A program made the translations under genes and the position numbers. A stretch of DNA of 64,000 bases from Symbiodinium natans (taxonomy: Eukaryota > Sar > Dinophyceae > Suessiales > Symbiodiniaceae). The number at the start of each line of letters is the position of its first letter. Position 1 is the stretch's first letter. The notes below the pieces were generated by a model. That model worked only from the letters and a program-made list of their open reading frames with translations, was not told the DNA's origin and made no database searches. Positions 12,598-22,409 of the stretch are shown piece by piece. Location: positions 188,501 through 252,500 of the forward strand of contig CAJNDS010002241.1 in the NCBI GenBank assembly GCA_905221605.1, written 5' to 3'.

Positions 12598-12716
12598 TGG
12601 GATGTTCCTTGTTATACTACCAGTCTAGGGATTATTGTGGTCCTCAATAGGGAGTATAGTACCCCCTAATATAATCCGTTAAGGACTGCTAAGCTAGTAT
12701 AAGGCGGAACAACCCT
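12598..12716. mobile_element. foldback element with GGGATGTTCC termini
   Basis: The left arm GGGATGTTCCTTGTTATACT and the inverted right arm (AGTATAAGGCGGAACAACCC at 12696-12715) pair imperfectly over about 20 bp. The interior is about 75 bp with no ORF. The termini resemble those at 11421-11533. Confidence 0.55.
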
Positions 12717-12719
12717 AGA

Positions 12720-14200
12720 CCCTACACCCTAAACCCTAAACCTGTCGATCCCATGGACTGGCCTGTCGGTCGGCGTTCTCTAGGGAACGTGAGCGCTGCC
12801 AACTGCCAGCTGCACTGGTCGCTGCCTGCTTAGGGTTTAGGGTTTAGGGTTCAGGGTTCAGGGTTCAGGGTTCAGGGTTTAGGGTTTAGGGTTTAGGGTT
12901 TCGGGCTTCGGGTTTAGGATTTCGGGCTTAGGGTTTAGGGTTTCGGGTCCTTTCTGTACAGAGGCCCAACCCTGAAAAGCCAAAGCCCCAGCATCTTTAC
13001 GGTGTAGGGCTGCATGGCTTAGCCCTGAACCCTAAACCCTAAACCCTAAACCCTAGACCCTAAACCCTAAACCCTAAACCCTAACCCCCATTGGGTTACT
13101 AAGGGTGTATATGCGGTTTAGTAAAAACGCGAAATTCTAAACCTGGCTTCTGAAACTCAACCAAACCACAACTGTCGTCCCACGTCCTCCCATTCTAAAA
13201 ATCCCTACGTGCTGAAGTCAAAACCTGGACTACAGACCCTAAATAACCCGAATCTCAAACAAAACTAAAAAAAAACTGAACAAACAAAGCCGAATCCGCA
13301 ACGCCTTACATCACTTCCACCCTCCCGCCGACCAAACCCTGAACCCTAAACCCTGAACCCTGACCCATGAACCCTAAACCCTGAACCCTAAACCCCACGT
13401 GCGCCTCAGCTGGCCGCCTGGGCGCGGGAACTGAAGGTGCCCGTGGGAGCAGGGCAGCCACCGGGGCGTCCCTACAGCGGCAGCTTATAGCATCGAGGGC
13501 GTTTGAGCGTTTCGGGTGTAGGAGTTGTAAGGTTTAGAGTTTAGGGCTTAGGGCCTATAGGGTGCATAGTTTAAACCTAGGCGGCTAGGCTTAAGTAGAC
13601 TTTGGAACGCACAGGAGTCCATTGCAAGTGACCCTGAACCGTAGACCCTTTTTGCTTTGTGAGTGTTTGGGATTTTCGGTCTTAGGGTTTTGTCCGGGTC
13701 CCAATTATACAAAGCAACCTAAGGAGTAAACTTACTACGCCCCTTGTGCAACCCTAAACCCTAAACCCTAAACCCTAAACCCTAAACCCTAAACCCTAAA
13801 CCCTAAACCCTGAAAAGGGAAAGGCAAGGCTAGGGCTTGGGAGGTTGAGCTTGAGATGAATGTGGGGATTGTTTAGGGCGGTGGGGTTGTTATTTTCGTC
13901 TTTTCTTTTTGGGTTGCTTGTGCTTTTCGGCTTTCGGCTATTCGTGTCTTTTATTTTTTGGTTGTCTGTGCCTTTTCAGTGAGGTCTCTTCTTGCCGCTG
14001 GCTCTTCAATCCTGGTTTTGGGGACTTGTGACTTTTTCTTTTCGGTGATTTCTGTCTTTAGCTTTCGGGTTAACTGTACCTTTTCTGGGTTTGCCTCTTG
14101 TTTCTTTGCATTCAGGGCATCTTGTTTCAGGGTTCTGGGTTTATCCGCTCAACATCGGCATCTTTTTTTCGCTAAGTCCACGCAGCAGCTGGCAAGGCGG
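12720..14200. other. gene-poor spacer with telomere-like arrays
   Basis: Arrays of TTTAGGG and TTCAGGG (12830-12955) and CCCTAAA (13020-13085, 13335-13400, 13748-13812). The 91-codon plus ORF at 13958-14233 lies in T-rich sequence and is not convincing. Confidence 0.55.
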
Positions 14201-14204
14201 AGGC

Positions 14205-14560
14205 TTCGATCAGTCGAGGCCTGCCAGCCCTAAACCGTAAACCCTACACCCTTAACCTCTTAACCATAGACCTTTCTCGGGTTCTTTGGCCTGCTTTTTC
14301 GGCCTGCCGGCCCTAAAACGTGAACCCTACACCCTCAACCGCTAAACCCTACACCCTTTTCGGGTTTTAGGTGGAGTTTAGGGGCGGGGCAGCTGCCTAG
14401 CCGAGTTTTGTTGGAGTTTAGGGGCGGGGTTGCTGCCTAGCCGAGCCCACGCAGGGCGAGCAGCTGGCCCGGCGGAGGCTTCAGTCGAGGCCTGCCAGCT
14501 CTAAACCGTAAACCCTGCACCCTTAACCTCTAAACCGTAGACCTCTTCTCGGGTTTTGGC
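14205..14560. repeat. locally duplicated block
   Basis: A segment starting GTCGAGGCCTGCCAG and running through CCTTAACCTC to the phrase CTCGGGTT occurs at about 14212-14285 and again at 14480-14555. Between them a 45 bp unit beginning GGAGTTTAGGGGCGGGG and ending GCTGCCTAGCCGAG is tandemly doubled (14370-14450). Confidence 0.7.
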
Positions 14561-14669
14561 AAGAGGCATCCATGCTCCTGTCAGAGGCCCGATTCCCGGT
14601 TGATGCTCATGATGCTGGCTCTCAGGGGCCCGTGGAGCCATGCCAAACACACCGGCGGGGAGCTGCGTC

Positions 14670-14815
14670 CCACCCAGACAGCGCCCGGCCGATCTCCTTC
14701 CCAAAACAAGCCAGCTCCGAAACCTCATCGGTTTAAGGTTCAGGGTTCCGATCCTTCCCCAGCAACAACCAGACAGCTCGGCCAAAATGCCCCCCTCGGC
14801 ACTTTGCATCCTACC
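14670..14815. repeat. diverged fragment of the 19.3/46.7 kb repeat
   Basis: The stretch from CCGATCTCCTTCCCAAAACA through GGTTTAAGGTTCAGGGTTCC to GACAGCTCGGCCAAAA closely matches 19427-19560 and 46833-46970. Substitutions and small indels throughout indicate an older copy of that repeat family. Confidence 0.8.
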
Positions 14816-14933
14816 ACTAGTTGCTTCTTCCTGGGTGGCCTGGCCAGCAGGTGCCTTCTCTTCCTTTATAGAATTTTTGGGTTTTGGTCGGGGGGGGAGG
14901 TCTCAGGACCCTACACCCTAAACCCTCACACCC

Positions 14934-14985
14934 CGGGATGCTTTAGTCCCTTTTCAGGACTGTTAGTAGAGGGAACAGCATCCCG
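14934..14985. mobile_element. 52 bp element with 9 bp terminal inverted repeats
   Basis: CGGGATGCT at 14934-14942 is perfectly inverted as AGCATCCCG at 14977-14985. The 34 bp interior has no ORF. It lies immediately after telomere-like repeats. Confidence 0.5.
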
Positions 14986-15429
14986 ACCTGAACCTTAAAG
15001 CCACCAAGATCAGCTCCGTGCTTTCTTCGCCGCCTGCCCTGGAGCTTCACTTTGTTTGTCGGTGCCTCGCCTCGCCGGGAGCAGGGTTTGGGGTTTAGGG
15101 CTTAGGAAGGGGGCTCAGGGCACCGTGCCCTCCGACTTTGCTGCTGGCTTGCTCATTGCTGTCGCTGCTGATGCTTCGACCTGAGCCTTAGAGCCACCAA
15201 GCTCAGCTCCCCTGCCTTTTTTTCGTCACCGGCTCCAGCATGTTCTGGAGCTTCGCTTGGCAGGGGTCGGCGCCTCGCCTGGGGCTTGCAAATCCTAGGG
15301 TTTCAGGCCCTCCTAGTACTCTGCTGTTATGGCCAGCAATCTGGGGCAGTCGAGCACACTGCCGGCAACGTACTGGTGCTGCTACTGCTGACACTAGCCG
15401 CTCCGTCTGCAGGCAGGTCCTGCGCACGC

Positions 15430-15550
15430 TCCTTTTTATACTGCATCGGAGCACAGAAAAAGTGCATTACCTCCATGCTGGCAACAGGCCGTAGCCTTTT
15501 GTTTGCCGTTTCAGCATACGCACCTTCTGCGCTTGAATTTACACAATCCG
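15430..15550. repeat. second diverged fragment of the 19.3/46.7 kb repeat
   Basis: The stretch from AAGTGCATTACCTCCATGCT through GGCCGTAGCCTTTTGTTTGC to CACCTTCTGCGCTTGAATTT matches 19564-19650 and 46970-47055. The fragments at 14.7 and 15.5 kb are adjacent parts of the same repeat, separated here by about 650 bp. Confidence 0.8.
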
Positions 15551-15559
15551 GGCTGCCCT

Positions 15560-16329
15560 CGACTTATACCCTTCTGCACCTCACCTCACAGGTCTACATC
15601 TGGTCCCCGCACTTTGGTCTCGCTGGCGCAGCCAACACATCGTGCACCCATGAAAAAAAGGCTCCTTCAGCGCGTCCACCCGGGAACGCATGCCCAACTG
15701 GCAAGTGGCAAGTCGCCTTCTGTTGGATGGCAGCCCGGGTCAACAGAGTACATCGCGATGCACCATGTGCAGCTGCACGACTGCACGAAGGCCCTGGCCA
15801 AGGCCCGCGCGAAGCGGAAAGCCAATCTTCTATGCCTGAAGTAGACGGCAAAGGTCCCACGGGCTGTGTTGTCTCGTGTCGCTGCTAAGTTTTCCCCAAC
15901 GACAACGATGAACATTTTCAAGCCAGGCCCGTTGAATCCACGGGGCATGCGAAGGGCGTTTTGGAGGCCAGGATTCGGGCTGAGGGCTGCTTGTCCAAAT
16001 AACATCCTAGATGGTACTATAGGGTTTAAAAGTACAGGAACAAGGGTGGAGGGCAGGTATGCGGTAGTACTTGTAAGGCCACATCTCTCAGCGAGCCAGA
16101 TGCAGAAGCCGGACTCAGGGCAGGTGCAGCCTCAGGCGAGGGAGCCAGATCGGACGAACATCCGCGTGGAGTGACTCTCCGGCGGCAGTCTATCGAACTC
16201 TCCATTTTACTGGGACGGAGCAGAGAACAATGCATTGGCTTAATGCTGGCAGCAAGCCGTAGCCGCGTTAGCGTACGGCGGGCACGGCACGAATTATGCG
16301 TGGGGCACTGGACTGACACGCACAGCGAC
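15560..16329. other. complex spacer, coding uncertain
   Basis: This is higher-complexity sequence without telomere repeats. Plus-strand ORFs overlap minus-strand ORFs (for example 15667-16005). The best protein-like stretch is on the plus strand, ending in ALAKARAKRKANLLCLK and a TAG near 15842. Neither strand gives a chain of exons with consistent borders, so no gene is called. Confidence 0.35.
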
Positions 16330-16361
16330 GGGATGCTGCCGGGAAGCCCCGCTCGGCACCC
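16330..16361. other. conserved hairpin, copy 1
   Basis: GGGATGCTG and CGGCACCC form an 8 bp stem with one bulged A and one G-T pair, around an inner CGGG/CCCG stem with loop AAGC. It abuts the start of the (TAG)n array at 16366. Confidence 0.6.
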
Positions 16362-16365
16362 GCGT

Positions 16366-17093
16366 CGGTAGTAGTAGTAGTCGTCGTCGTACTTTATACT
16401 AGTCGTAGTTGTAGTGGTAGAACTAGTAGTAGTAGCAGTAGTAGTAGAAGTAGTAGTGGTAGTAGTAGTAGTAGTAGTACTAGTAGTAGCAGTAGTAGTA
16501 GTAGTAGTAGTAGTCGTAGTAGTAGCAACAGTAGTTGCTGTAGTAGTAGTAGTAGTCATCCTCGTCCTTCTCATAGTAGTAATAGTAGTAGTACTACTAG
16601 TAATAATAGTAGTAGTACTAATCCTAGCAATCCTAGCAGTAGTAATAGTAGTAATAGTACTAATAGTAGTGTAGTAGTAGTCGTCGTCGTCGTCGTAATA
16701 GTAAAAAAAAAGTAATAGTAATAGTAATAGTACTAGTAATACTAATAGTAATAGTAATAGAAATAGAAATAGTAATAGTAATAGTAATAGTAATGGTAAT
16801 GGTAATAGTAATAGTAATAGTAATAGTAATAGTAATAGTAATAGTTATAGTAATAGTTATAGTAATAGTTATAGTAATAGTAAAGGTAATAAAAATAGTA
16901 ATAGTAATAGTAATAGTAATAATAATAGTAATAGTAATAGTAATAGTAATAGTAATAGTAATAGTAATAGCAATAGTAATAGCAATAGTAATACTAATAG
17001 TAATAATAATAATAAAAGTAATAATAATAATAATCGTAATAGTAGTAGTAATAGTAATAGGAATAGTAATAGTAATAGTAATAGTAATAGTAA

Positions 17094-17126
<33 letters not shown>

Positions 17127-17130
17127 CAGC

Positions 17131-17161
<31 letters not shown>

Positions 17162-17162
17162 C

Positions 17163-17210
<48 letters not shown>

Positions 17211-17211
17211 C

Positions 17212-17243
<32 letters not shown>

Positions 17244-17260
17244 TAGTAGTAGTAGTACTA
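16366..17260. repeat. large (TAG)n and (TAATAG)n microsatellite
   Basis: Almost 900 bp of GTA-type trinucleotide repeats with changing variants: TAGTAG with CGT interruptions (16366-16710), then AATAGT hexamers (16710-17095), then pure TAGTAG (17095-17260). Every long ORF here (poly-Val/Ile, poly-Thr, poly-Leu) is an artefact of this repeat. Confidence 0.97.
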
Positions 17261-17289
17261 GTGCACACATTCACACACTCACACACAGA

Positions 17290-17545
17290 CAGACACACAG
17301 AAACACACCTAATTTGGGTAGTGTTTTGCACCTTTACGAGAGGGGCGCTTGGCCTAAGCGCCCCTCTCGTAAAGGAGCAAAAAAGTAGCCCAACCAGGCG
17401 TTTTCAGGACCTCAAAAACGCAGGGGTTGGCCACCAGAGCCAGGTGGGGTTAGGCCCCAACTTGCACACACCCTGGCTGGACCCCCCGCCCCAGACCCCT
17501 GTTCTTCAACCTAACGGTTGGTAAGAGACTCGGCTAGCTCCTGCG
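17290..17545 (+). mobile_element. palindrome-bearing repeat, copy 1
   Basis: A roughly 250 bp dispersed repeat. It starts at ACACACCTAATTTGGGTAG after a CA tract, has a 36 bp inverted repeat (arms about 17316-17352 and 17355-17390) around a 3 nt loop, and ends near GAGACTCGGCTAGCTCC. Other copies are at about 17650-17880, 46300-46545 and 53650-53890. There is no ORF of note. It is consistent with a non-autonomous mobile element or a gene for a structured transcript. Confidence 0.8.
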
Positions 17546-17649
17546 GGCTAGCTTTCCTGAGAGACACACGGACACAGAGACACACAGGGACACACTGAGA
17601 CACACACACACACACACTCACTCACTCACTCACGCACTCACACACACTG

Positions 17650-17880
17650 ACAGACACACAGAAACAAACCAAATTTGGGTAGTTTTTTGCCCCTCTCGTA
17701 AAGGAGCAAAAAAGTAGCCCAACGAGGCGCCTCCAGGACCTCAAAAACGTAGGGGTTGGCCACCAGAGCCAGGTGGAGTTTGGCCCCAATTTGCACACAC
17801 CCTAGCTGGACCCCCTCCCCAGACCCCTGTTGTTCAACCTAACGGTTGGTAAGAGACTCGGCTAGCTCCTACGGTAGCCC
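17650..17880 (+). mobile_element. palindrome-bearing repeat, copy 2, half palindrome lost
   Basis: The same repeat as at 17290, but the left palindrome arm and loop are deleted: TTTTTTGCCCCTCTCGTAAA joins the left flank directly to the right arm. The 3' part is intact to CGGCTAGCTCC. A deletion inside a hairpin is typical of slippage or hairpin cleavage. Confidence 0.8.
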
Positions 17881-17884
17881 TACG

Positions 17885-17937
<53 letters not shown>

Positions 17938-17981
17938 CGTCGTAGTCGTCGTAGTAGTAGGACTGGTAGTAGTAGTAGTAG

Positions 17982-18030
<49 letters not shown>

Positions 18031-18080
18031 GGTACTAGTACTAGTACGGGTAGTAGTAGTGGCAGTAGTGGTCGTACTGC
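17880..18080. repeat. (TAG)n array with strand inversion
   Basis: TAG repeats on the plus strand (17883-17980) change abruptly at about 17987 into TAC repeats, i.e. TAG on the minus strand (to about 18030), then return to TAG variants. The centre is therefore a perfect palindrome of microsatellite sequence. Confidence 0.95.
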
Positions 18081-18102
18081 CAGTGCCACCCCTCACTCAA
18101 CA

Positions 18103-18684
18103 TCACTCGAGTATGTTGCGTCGAGCTCGTGCTCGCGCTTGCCTCAGAGCGCTGTTCAGGGCACGCTCGGCGCTGACTGCGTCACTGCAATGGTAAAGAG
18201 GGAGTCGGTGATGGGGTAATCCAAACATGCCTCGCGATAACGCCTGCGTTGCTCTGGCATGCATCGAGTCGACCTCCCGAAGCGCGGGCAACAGTGCGTC
18301 CTCTTCCCAGGCATGCCCCGAGAGAAACTCTCTTGCACGCTGCGCCGCGGCTCCGAGTCTTGTGGCCGTTCTCCGGGTTTGCGCCAGCACCTCCTCCACT
18401 GCTGCTTCCATGTCACTAGAAAGGACAGACAAGGGGCTGTCGTCCTTGCGTGGCTCCACATCTTCACACCACGCGGCACTCCTGGAAACTTCTGCCAGGA
18501 GCGCGTCCGGCGTCCTCTCCCGCTCCCTTCCTCTGATCTCTTCGTTCGGCACGGCGTGTTTCCAGTTTTCAGGCAGCGGTCTGTCCGACCTTGCACGCAG
18601 CGTGTCCTTGGGGTAGTGTTGATGTCTGGACATGTTGATGAAATTGAGGAAGCCCTGGCCTTGGCCCTCGCGCGGAGTCGACAT
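18103..18684 (-). CDS. 193-codon ORF, uncharacterised, helical and acidic
   Basis: The proposed start is the ATG at 18684 (MSTPREGQGQGF), downstream of a leader shared with the transposase copies at 43.7 and 51.4 kb. The protein has a basic N-terminal third, then long Ala/Glu/Arg-rich segments likely to form helices (LSSDMEAAVEEVLAQTRR, then LGAAAQRAREFLSG), and ends RARARRNILE. No enzyme motif is recognised. A segment reading AEVSRSAAWCEDVEPRKDDS is matched by a diverged segment in the 19.3 and 46.7 kb repeats (EELSRRAAWRVDAGPREDDS), so it belongs to a repeated family. It may be a captured or accessory gene of a MULE-type element, or only one exon. Confidence 0.55.
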   Translation of the reverse strand: MSTPREGQGQGFLNFINMSRHQHYPKDTLRARSDRPLPENWKHAVPNEEIRGRERERTPDALLAEVSRSAAWCEDVEPRKDDSPLSVLSSDMEAAVEEVLAQTRRTATRLGAAAQRAREFLSGHAWEEDALLPALREVDSMHARATQALSRGMFGLPHHRLPLYHCSDAVSAERALNSALRQARARARRNILE

Positions 18685-18890
18685 GGCTGGGTCGGCTGGC
18701 CGCTCTGCTACTGTACTGCTACTGCGCACGACATCAACACGCACGTCCCTGGAACAGTCGCAGCAGAGTGCCATCTGGGGGTGCACAAAAGCATGAACTG
18801 CACATGAGGGTAATCTACGCAAGCCACAAAGGGCGAGGCCGTTTCATGCCGCGGGCGCAGAGCGTTGGCTATCATTGGCTACGTTATCAC

Positions 18891-18922
18891 GGGATGCTGC
18901 CGGGAAGCCCCGCTCGGCACCC
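18891..18922. other. conserved hairpin, copy 2
   Basis: Identical to the copy at 16330, with the right arm CGGCACCC. It lies inside the truncated 760 bp unit. Confidence 0.6.
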
Positions 18923-18945
18923 GCGTCGCCCTTTGGGCAACGATG

Positions 18946-19254
18946 TCACGGGACACGGAATGTTCCAGATTGCAGACACCACGGTCGGCAACCGGAAGCT
19001 GCGTCGCGTGTCCCGACATGGCATAGAGCAAGCAAGGCCTCCGAATCCTCCATGAGCGCGTGCAGCTGGCCCAGCCGATGGGGGCCCCAGTTGAACTTGC
19101 CATTGAGCGTGCGGTGGAAGGACCGCCGGAAGAAGTCGCTTTCTTCCAGCAAGAGTTCGCTGGACAGCTCGTAGTTCTTCAGGTGGCACGTGCTCCGGTC
19201 ATGGCAGACATGCTGCAGGAGACACTGCAGTTGGCCATTGTCGAACATGCTCAT
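18946..19254 (-). pseudogene. truncated copy of the 175-codon ORF
   Basis: The minus strand encodes the C-terminal part of the 175-codon protein seen five times at 43-53 kb, from FDNGQLQCLLQHVCHDRS to the same stop context. It lacks the N-terminal roughly 75 residues because the unit is truncated at 19254. A few residues differ from the other copies. Confidence 0.6.
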
Positions 19255-21262
19255 TAAAGTTCCATCAGCGGGTGCGCAACAGCATACACTGCACATGAGG
19301 GCAAACCGCGCAAACCTTCGTGCTGGCGCTTGCAGACAAGGGGCTGTCGTCCTCGCGTGGCCCCGCATCCACACGCCACGCTGCACGCCTGGAAAGTTCT
19401 TCCAGCACAACTTCAAGTTTCGGCCCCCCGCCGATCTCCTTTTCCCAAAACAGGCAACTCCGAAACCCCGTTGGTTTAAGGTTCAGGGTTCCGATCCGTC
19501 CCCAGTAACAACCAGACAGCTCGGCCAAAAATTCCCCTTGTGCACTTTGCATCGGAACAGACAAAGTGCATTACCTCCATGCTGGCAGCAGGCCGTAGAG
19601 CCTTTTGTTTACCGTTTCAGGACACGCACCTTCTGCGCTTGAATTTACTTGTTGGCATATGTTCGGGCCCTTGCATGCTTTGACGCCACACAGTCCATCG
19701 CATAATAATTATACAAAGAATGCTGAGCAAAGTAGCGCAGGCCAGGCTTCGGAAGCTGGAGGACGGTAGAGCTGTCTTCGGACGGACTGTGCTACAGACA
19801 CTTTAGTAGATGTCCGGGCCCTTACAAGAGTCCCTAGCAAAGAATGATCAGCACACTAATTCGCGCGGGCAGGTTTCCAGAAGGGGGGTTGTACAGCTGT
19901 ATTCGGAAATACTGTAGATGCTATGCGATCACAGTCTGCATCAGGTGGCTGCCCGCGCGCTTCACCAGCTAAAACGGCATGAAAGATCCGGCATCAGCAG
20001 TCCAAACGAGTGCAACGCGAATTGTAGACCGATGTGTGCACTTCGGCACCCAAAACAGCCTCGAAGATCTGGCATCGGCAGCCAGACAAAGGAGCTGGGA
20101 AGGCAGCCCGTAGCCTTTTGTTTGCCGTTTTAGCACGCGCACCTTCTGCGCTTGAATTGACTTATATTGGCATTTGTTCGGGCCCTTGCATGCTTTGACG
20201 CCACACAGTCCCTCGTAAAATACTTACAAATAATGCTGAGCAAAGTAGCGCAGGCCAGGTTTCGGAGGCTAGAGGACGGTAGAGCTGTATTCGGACGGAC
20301 TGTGCTACAGACACTTTAGTGGATGTCCGGGCCCTTACAAGAGTCCCTCGCAAAGAGTGATCAGCGCACTACTTCGCACGGGCAGGTTTCCAGAAGGGGG
20401 GTTGTACAGCTGTATTTGGAAGGACTGTAGATGCCATGCGATCAAAGCGATCAAAGCATGCATCAGGTGGCTGCCCGTGCGCTTCACCTGCCGAAACGGC
20501 ATGAAAGATCCGGCATCAGCAGTCGAAACGAGTGCAACGCGAATTGTAGACCGACGGGCGGGGGCCGCCCACGAACATCGATCGGGGGGTGGTGCCGGGA
20601 AACCCCGCTCACCACCCCCGGCTGCGCCACATGGCTGCCTGTGCGCTTCGGCACCCAAAACAGCCTCGAAGATCTGGCATCGGCAGCCAGACAAAGGAGC
20701 TGGGAATGCAGCGCTACTTATGTGCAGGGTCCGAGGGTTCAGGCAGGTCCCTCCACTGCCTGTGCGCTTCGGCACATGATACTCCACGGCACCGGATCAG
20801 CCCCCCCCCCAAGGCAGTCGTCGCCCTCAGTCAGTCTCTGCGAGCCTTCTTCTCTTCGCCCTCCTGTCAGCCTCTCGCTCCAAGAAGGAGTACTTCCGGA
20901 TCTCTCTGATCCTGCGCAGCGCCAGCACAACAAGGCTTCCTTTCGGGGACAATGCAGCAGCATTTTTTTTGCAGCCGGGATGCCTGTCTTGCTCGGACCA
21001 TCTTCGGGCTGGGCTGGGAGTGACGGGATCTGGCCGCACGCTGCCTCTTCCTCCCCCACGTTTGCCGCGACCACGGCCTGCCGGGAACAAGGGGGGACTT
21101 GCTGGCGGAGCGGCAAAAAGAAAATCAAGAAAAATAACAACACAGCCGCACCTGCGCACACGGGGCTGCCGTACGGGCCTTGCAAAGGAGCTCTGTTCCG
21201 CGGCGGGGTGCTGGTTTCCAGAGCTGACACACGCCTTCTCTTCTTGGGCCCCTGAACCTTGC
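19253..21262. repeat. 2 kb duplicated block, copy 1
   Basis: This block recurs at 46660-48645 with near identity (constant offset 27,406 up to about 20,810; small length changes after). Copy 1 has two more C in a C-tract near 20810 and about 20 extra bases at 21000-21020. Inside it a roughly 500 bp segment is tandemly doubled (about 19595-20100 and 20105-20700). The open frames on both strands are not convincing genes, apart from the short minus-strand segment near 19350-19430 related to the ORF at 18103. In copy 2 the block lies directly downstream of the transposase. Confidence 0.9.
20586..20618. other. conserved hairpin, variant family, copy 1
   Basis: GGGGTGGTG and CACCACCCC form a perfect 9 bp stem around the same inner CGGG/CCCG stem, with loop AAAC. 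Relative to the copies at 16330 and 43933 both stem arms changed in a compensatory way. Confidence 0.65.
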
Positions 21263-21372
21263 TTTCCACGAAGTGCCCAACGGCCCTATGACTGCCCAAC
21301 GGCCTTATGGCTCCAACGCCCCTATGAATGAAGGGCGAACGCCCTTATACAGCCAACGCCCCTATATGATGC
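21262..21372 (+). repeat. CCAACGCCC(C/T)TAT short tandem repeat
   Basis: Five degenerate copies of a roughly 20 bp motif (CCAACGGCCCTATGA, CCAACGCCCCTATGA, GAACGCCCTTATA and similar) begin exactly where the 2 kb block ends. Three similar copies sit at 40926-40975, at the end of the damaged transposase copy, and one at 31281. Confidence 0.8.
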
Positions 21373-21815
21373 TTAGTTGGCCTTAAATTTGGGTGAACTT
21401 TAAACTTTTTCCTCTATGTCGAGATCTCTGGAGCCAGTCATCATGTTGCCTCATGGACGAAGTGGGGGGGGGGGCAGGGCGGGCATATAATTGGGGTCAT
21501 CAGGCTGGGAATGTTTAGGGTTTAGGATTTTTCACATCATGTGAATCAGCCCCGTAATGCAAGCATTTTGGGCCCAATGTCTACATAGACCTTCGAATCC
21601 CCTTTGACAAATTTGTGTTTGCAATGTGTGGCCGGCACGATGCTGCGCATGCGCTTGCATGCAACATGTACACGTGCTTGCTGTGGTCGACCGCAGCATC
21701 GTTTTCCTGATGCCTACCTCGTTTCAAGCGAAAGTTCGCTACATAGCAGGTGAGCTGCACCGCACTTGCGTACTTCCCGACTCCGGAGAGAGGTTGCGTA
21801 GCACAGGGGTGTTGT
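21373..21815. other. intergenic, possible first exons of the next gene
   Basis: Contains a G-tract (21464-21473) and one TTTAGGG unit. An open plus frame reaches back to about 21626 but its protein character is weak before 21820; it probably represents intron or upstream sequence. Confidence 0.4.
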
Positions 21816-21819
21816 CTCC

Positions 21820-22406
21820 CAGGTCGAACCACAGGCACTCCGCTTGCAGTGCTGCTTTTGAATGGTGTTGGGAAGTGCATGAGCACAGGTTCTTCACCAA
21901 AACCGCAATAAGGGCTGCGTTGAAACTCTTGTTAACGGGGTATAACGTAGAGGTTCCAGTGTGTGACACCCCAGGGCTTACTGAAGAGGACTGGCTGAAA
22001 AACCAAACGAAACACGTGCAGCACCTGTGCAAGCGAGCGGTGCGAAACTCTTCGGCATTTTGCCGTTCCAGATCCAAGTGTGCAATGGCGACGCCGGACG
22101 AAGCCGAGACCCAAGTGGTGGAGGCCGGCCGGTGCATGTGATTATAAACGTGTCACGATCGGCAGACTTCAGTTCGAGATCGCGTGTGCTTGCGTGCAGG
22201 AGCCAGATTGGGTGCGACCGTGTGGGGACCCATCGTGGAAGGACTTCATGAACAGTGATATCCACGGAATGATGAAGGCCAGCATGGAGGAGGCACAGCG
22301 CACGCCCAGCCCGAAGAGGCCGGCCCGCGCAGACAGCTCCTCCAGCATGACCAGCCCCAACAGCGGCCGGCCTGTGGCAACCTCGCTGCACCCATCATGC
22401 ATGTGA
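21820..22406 (+). CDS. split gene, uncharacterised, Ser/Pro-rich basic tail
   Basis: Exon a (about 21823-22116) encodes a convincing helical stretch (EWCWEVHEHRFFTKTAIRAA, LLLTGYNVEVPVCD, LTEEDWLKNQTKHVQHLCKR) running into MATPDEAETQVVE. An intron follows (donor GAG|GCCGGC, a GC donor, or a GT donor about 18 bp later; acceptor TGCAG|GAGCC at about 22199). Exon b (22200-22406) encodes EPDWVRPCGDPSWKDFMNSD and a tail with TPSPKRPARADSSSS, ending at a TGA. The basic tail looks like a nuclear localisation signal (inference). Further upstream exons are likely. It is first in a plus-strand gene block and its function is unknown. Confidence 0.6.
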
Positions 22407-22409
22407 TAG

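Larger units (their letters stand above)
18728..19254. repeat. truncated copy of the 760 bp tandem unit
   Basis: This segment matches the first two thirds of the units at 43.8-46.0 and 51.4-52.9 kb (for example CATGAACTGCACATGAGGGT through TTGGCCATTGTCGAAC), with scattered substitutions. Similarity stops after TTGTCGAACATGCTCATTAA, where the 2 kb block at 19253 begins. It is more diverged than the copies at 43-53 kb. Confidence 0.85.

Noticed and set aside
15286-15888. 200-codon plus-strand ORF
   Set aside because: It crosses a fragment of a dispersed repeat and competes with equally long frames on both strands.
16366-17524. Long ORFs of Val/Ile, Thr or Leu repeats on both strands
   Set aside because: All arise from (TAG)n and (TAATAG)n microsatellites that are open in several frames.
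20431-21255. 274-codon plus-strand ORF in the 2 kb block
   Set aside because: In the second copy of the block the frame is broken by two small length differences, and no domain is seen.
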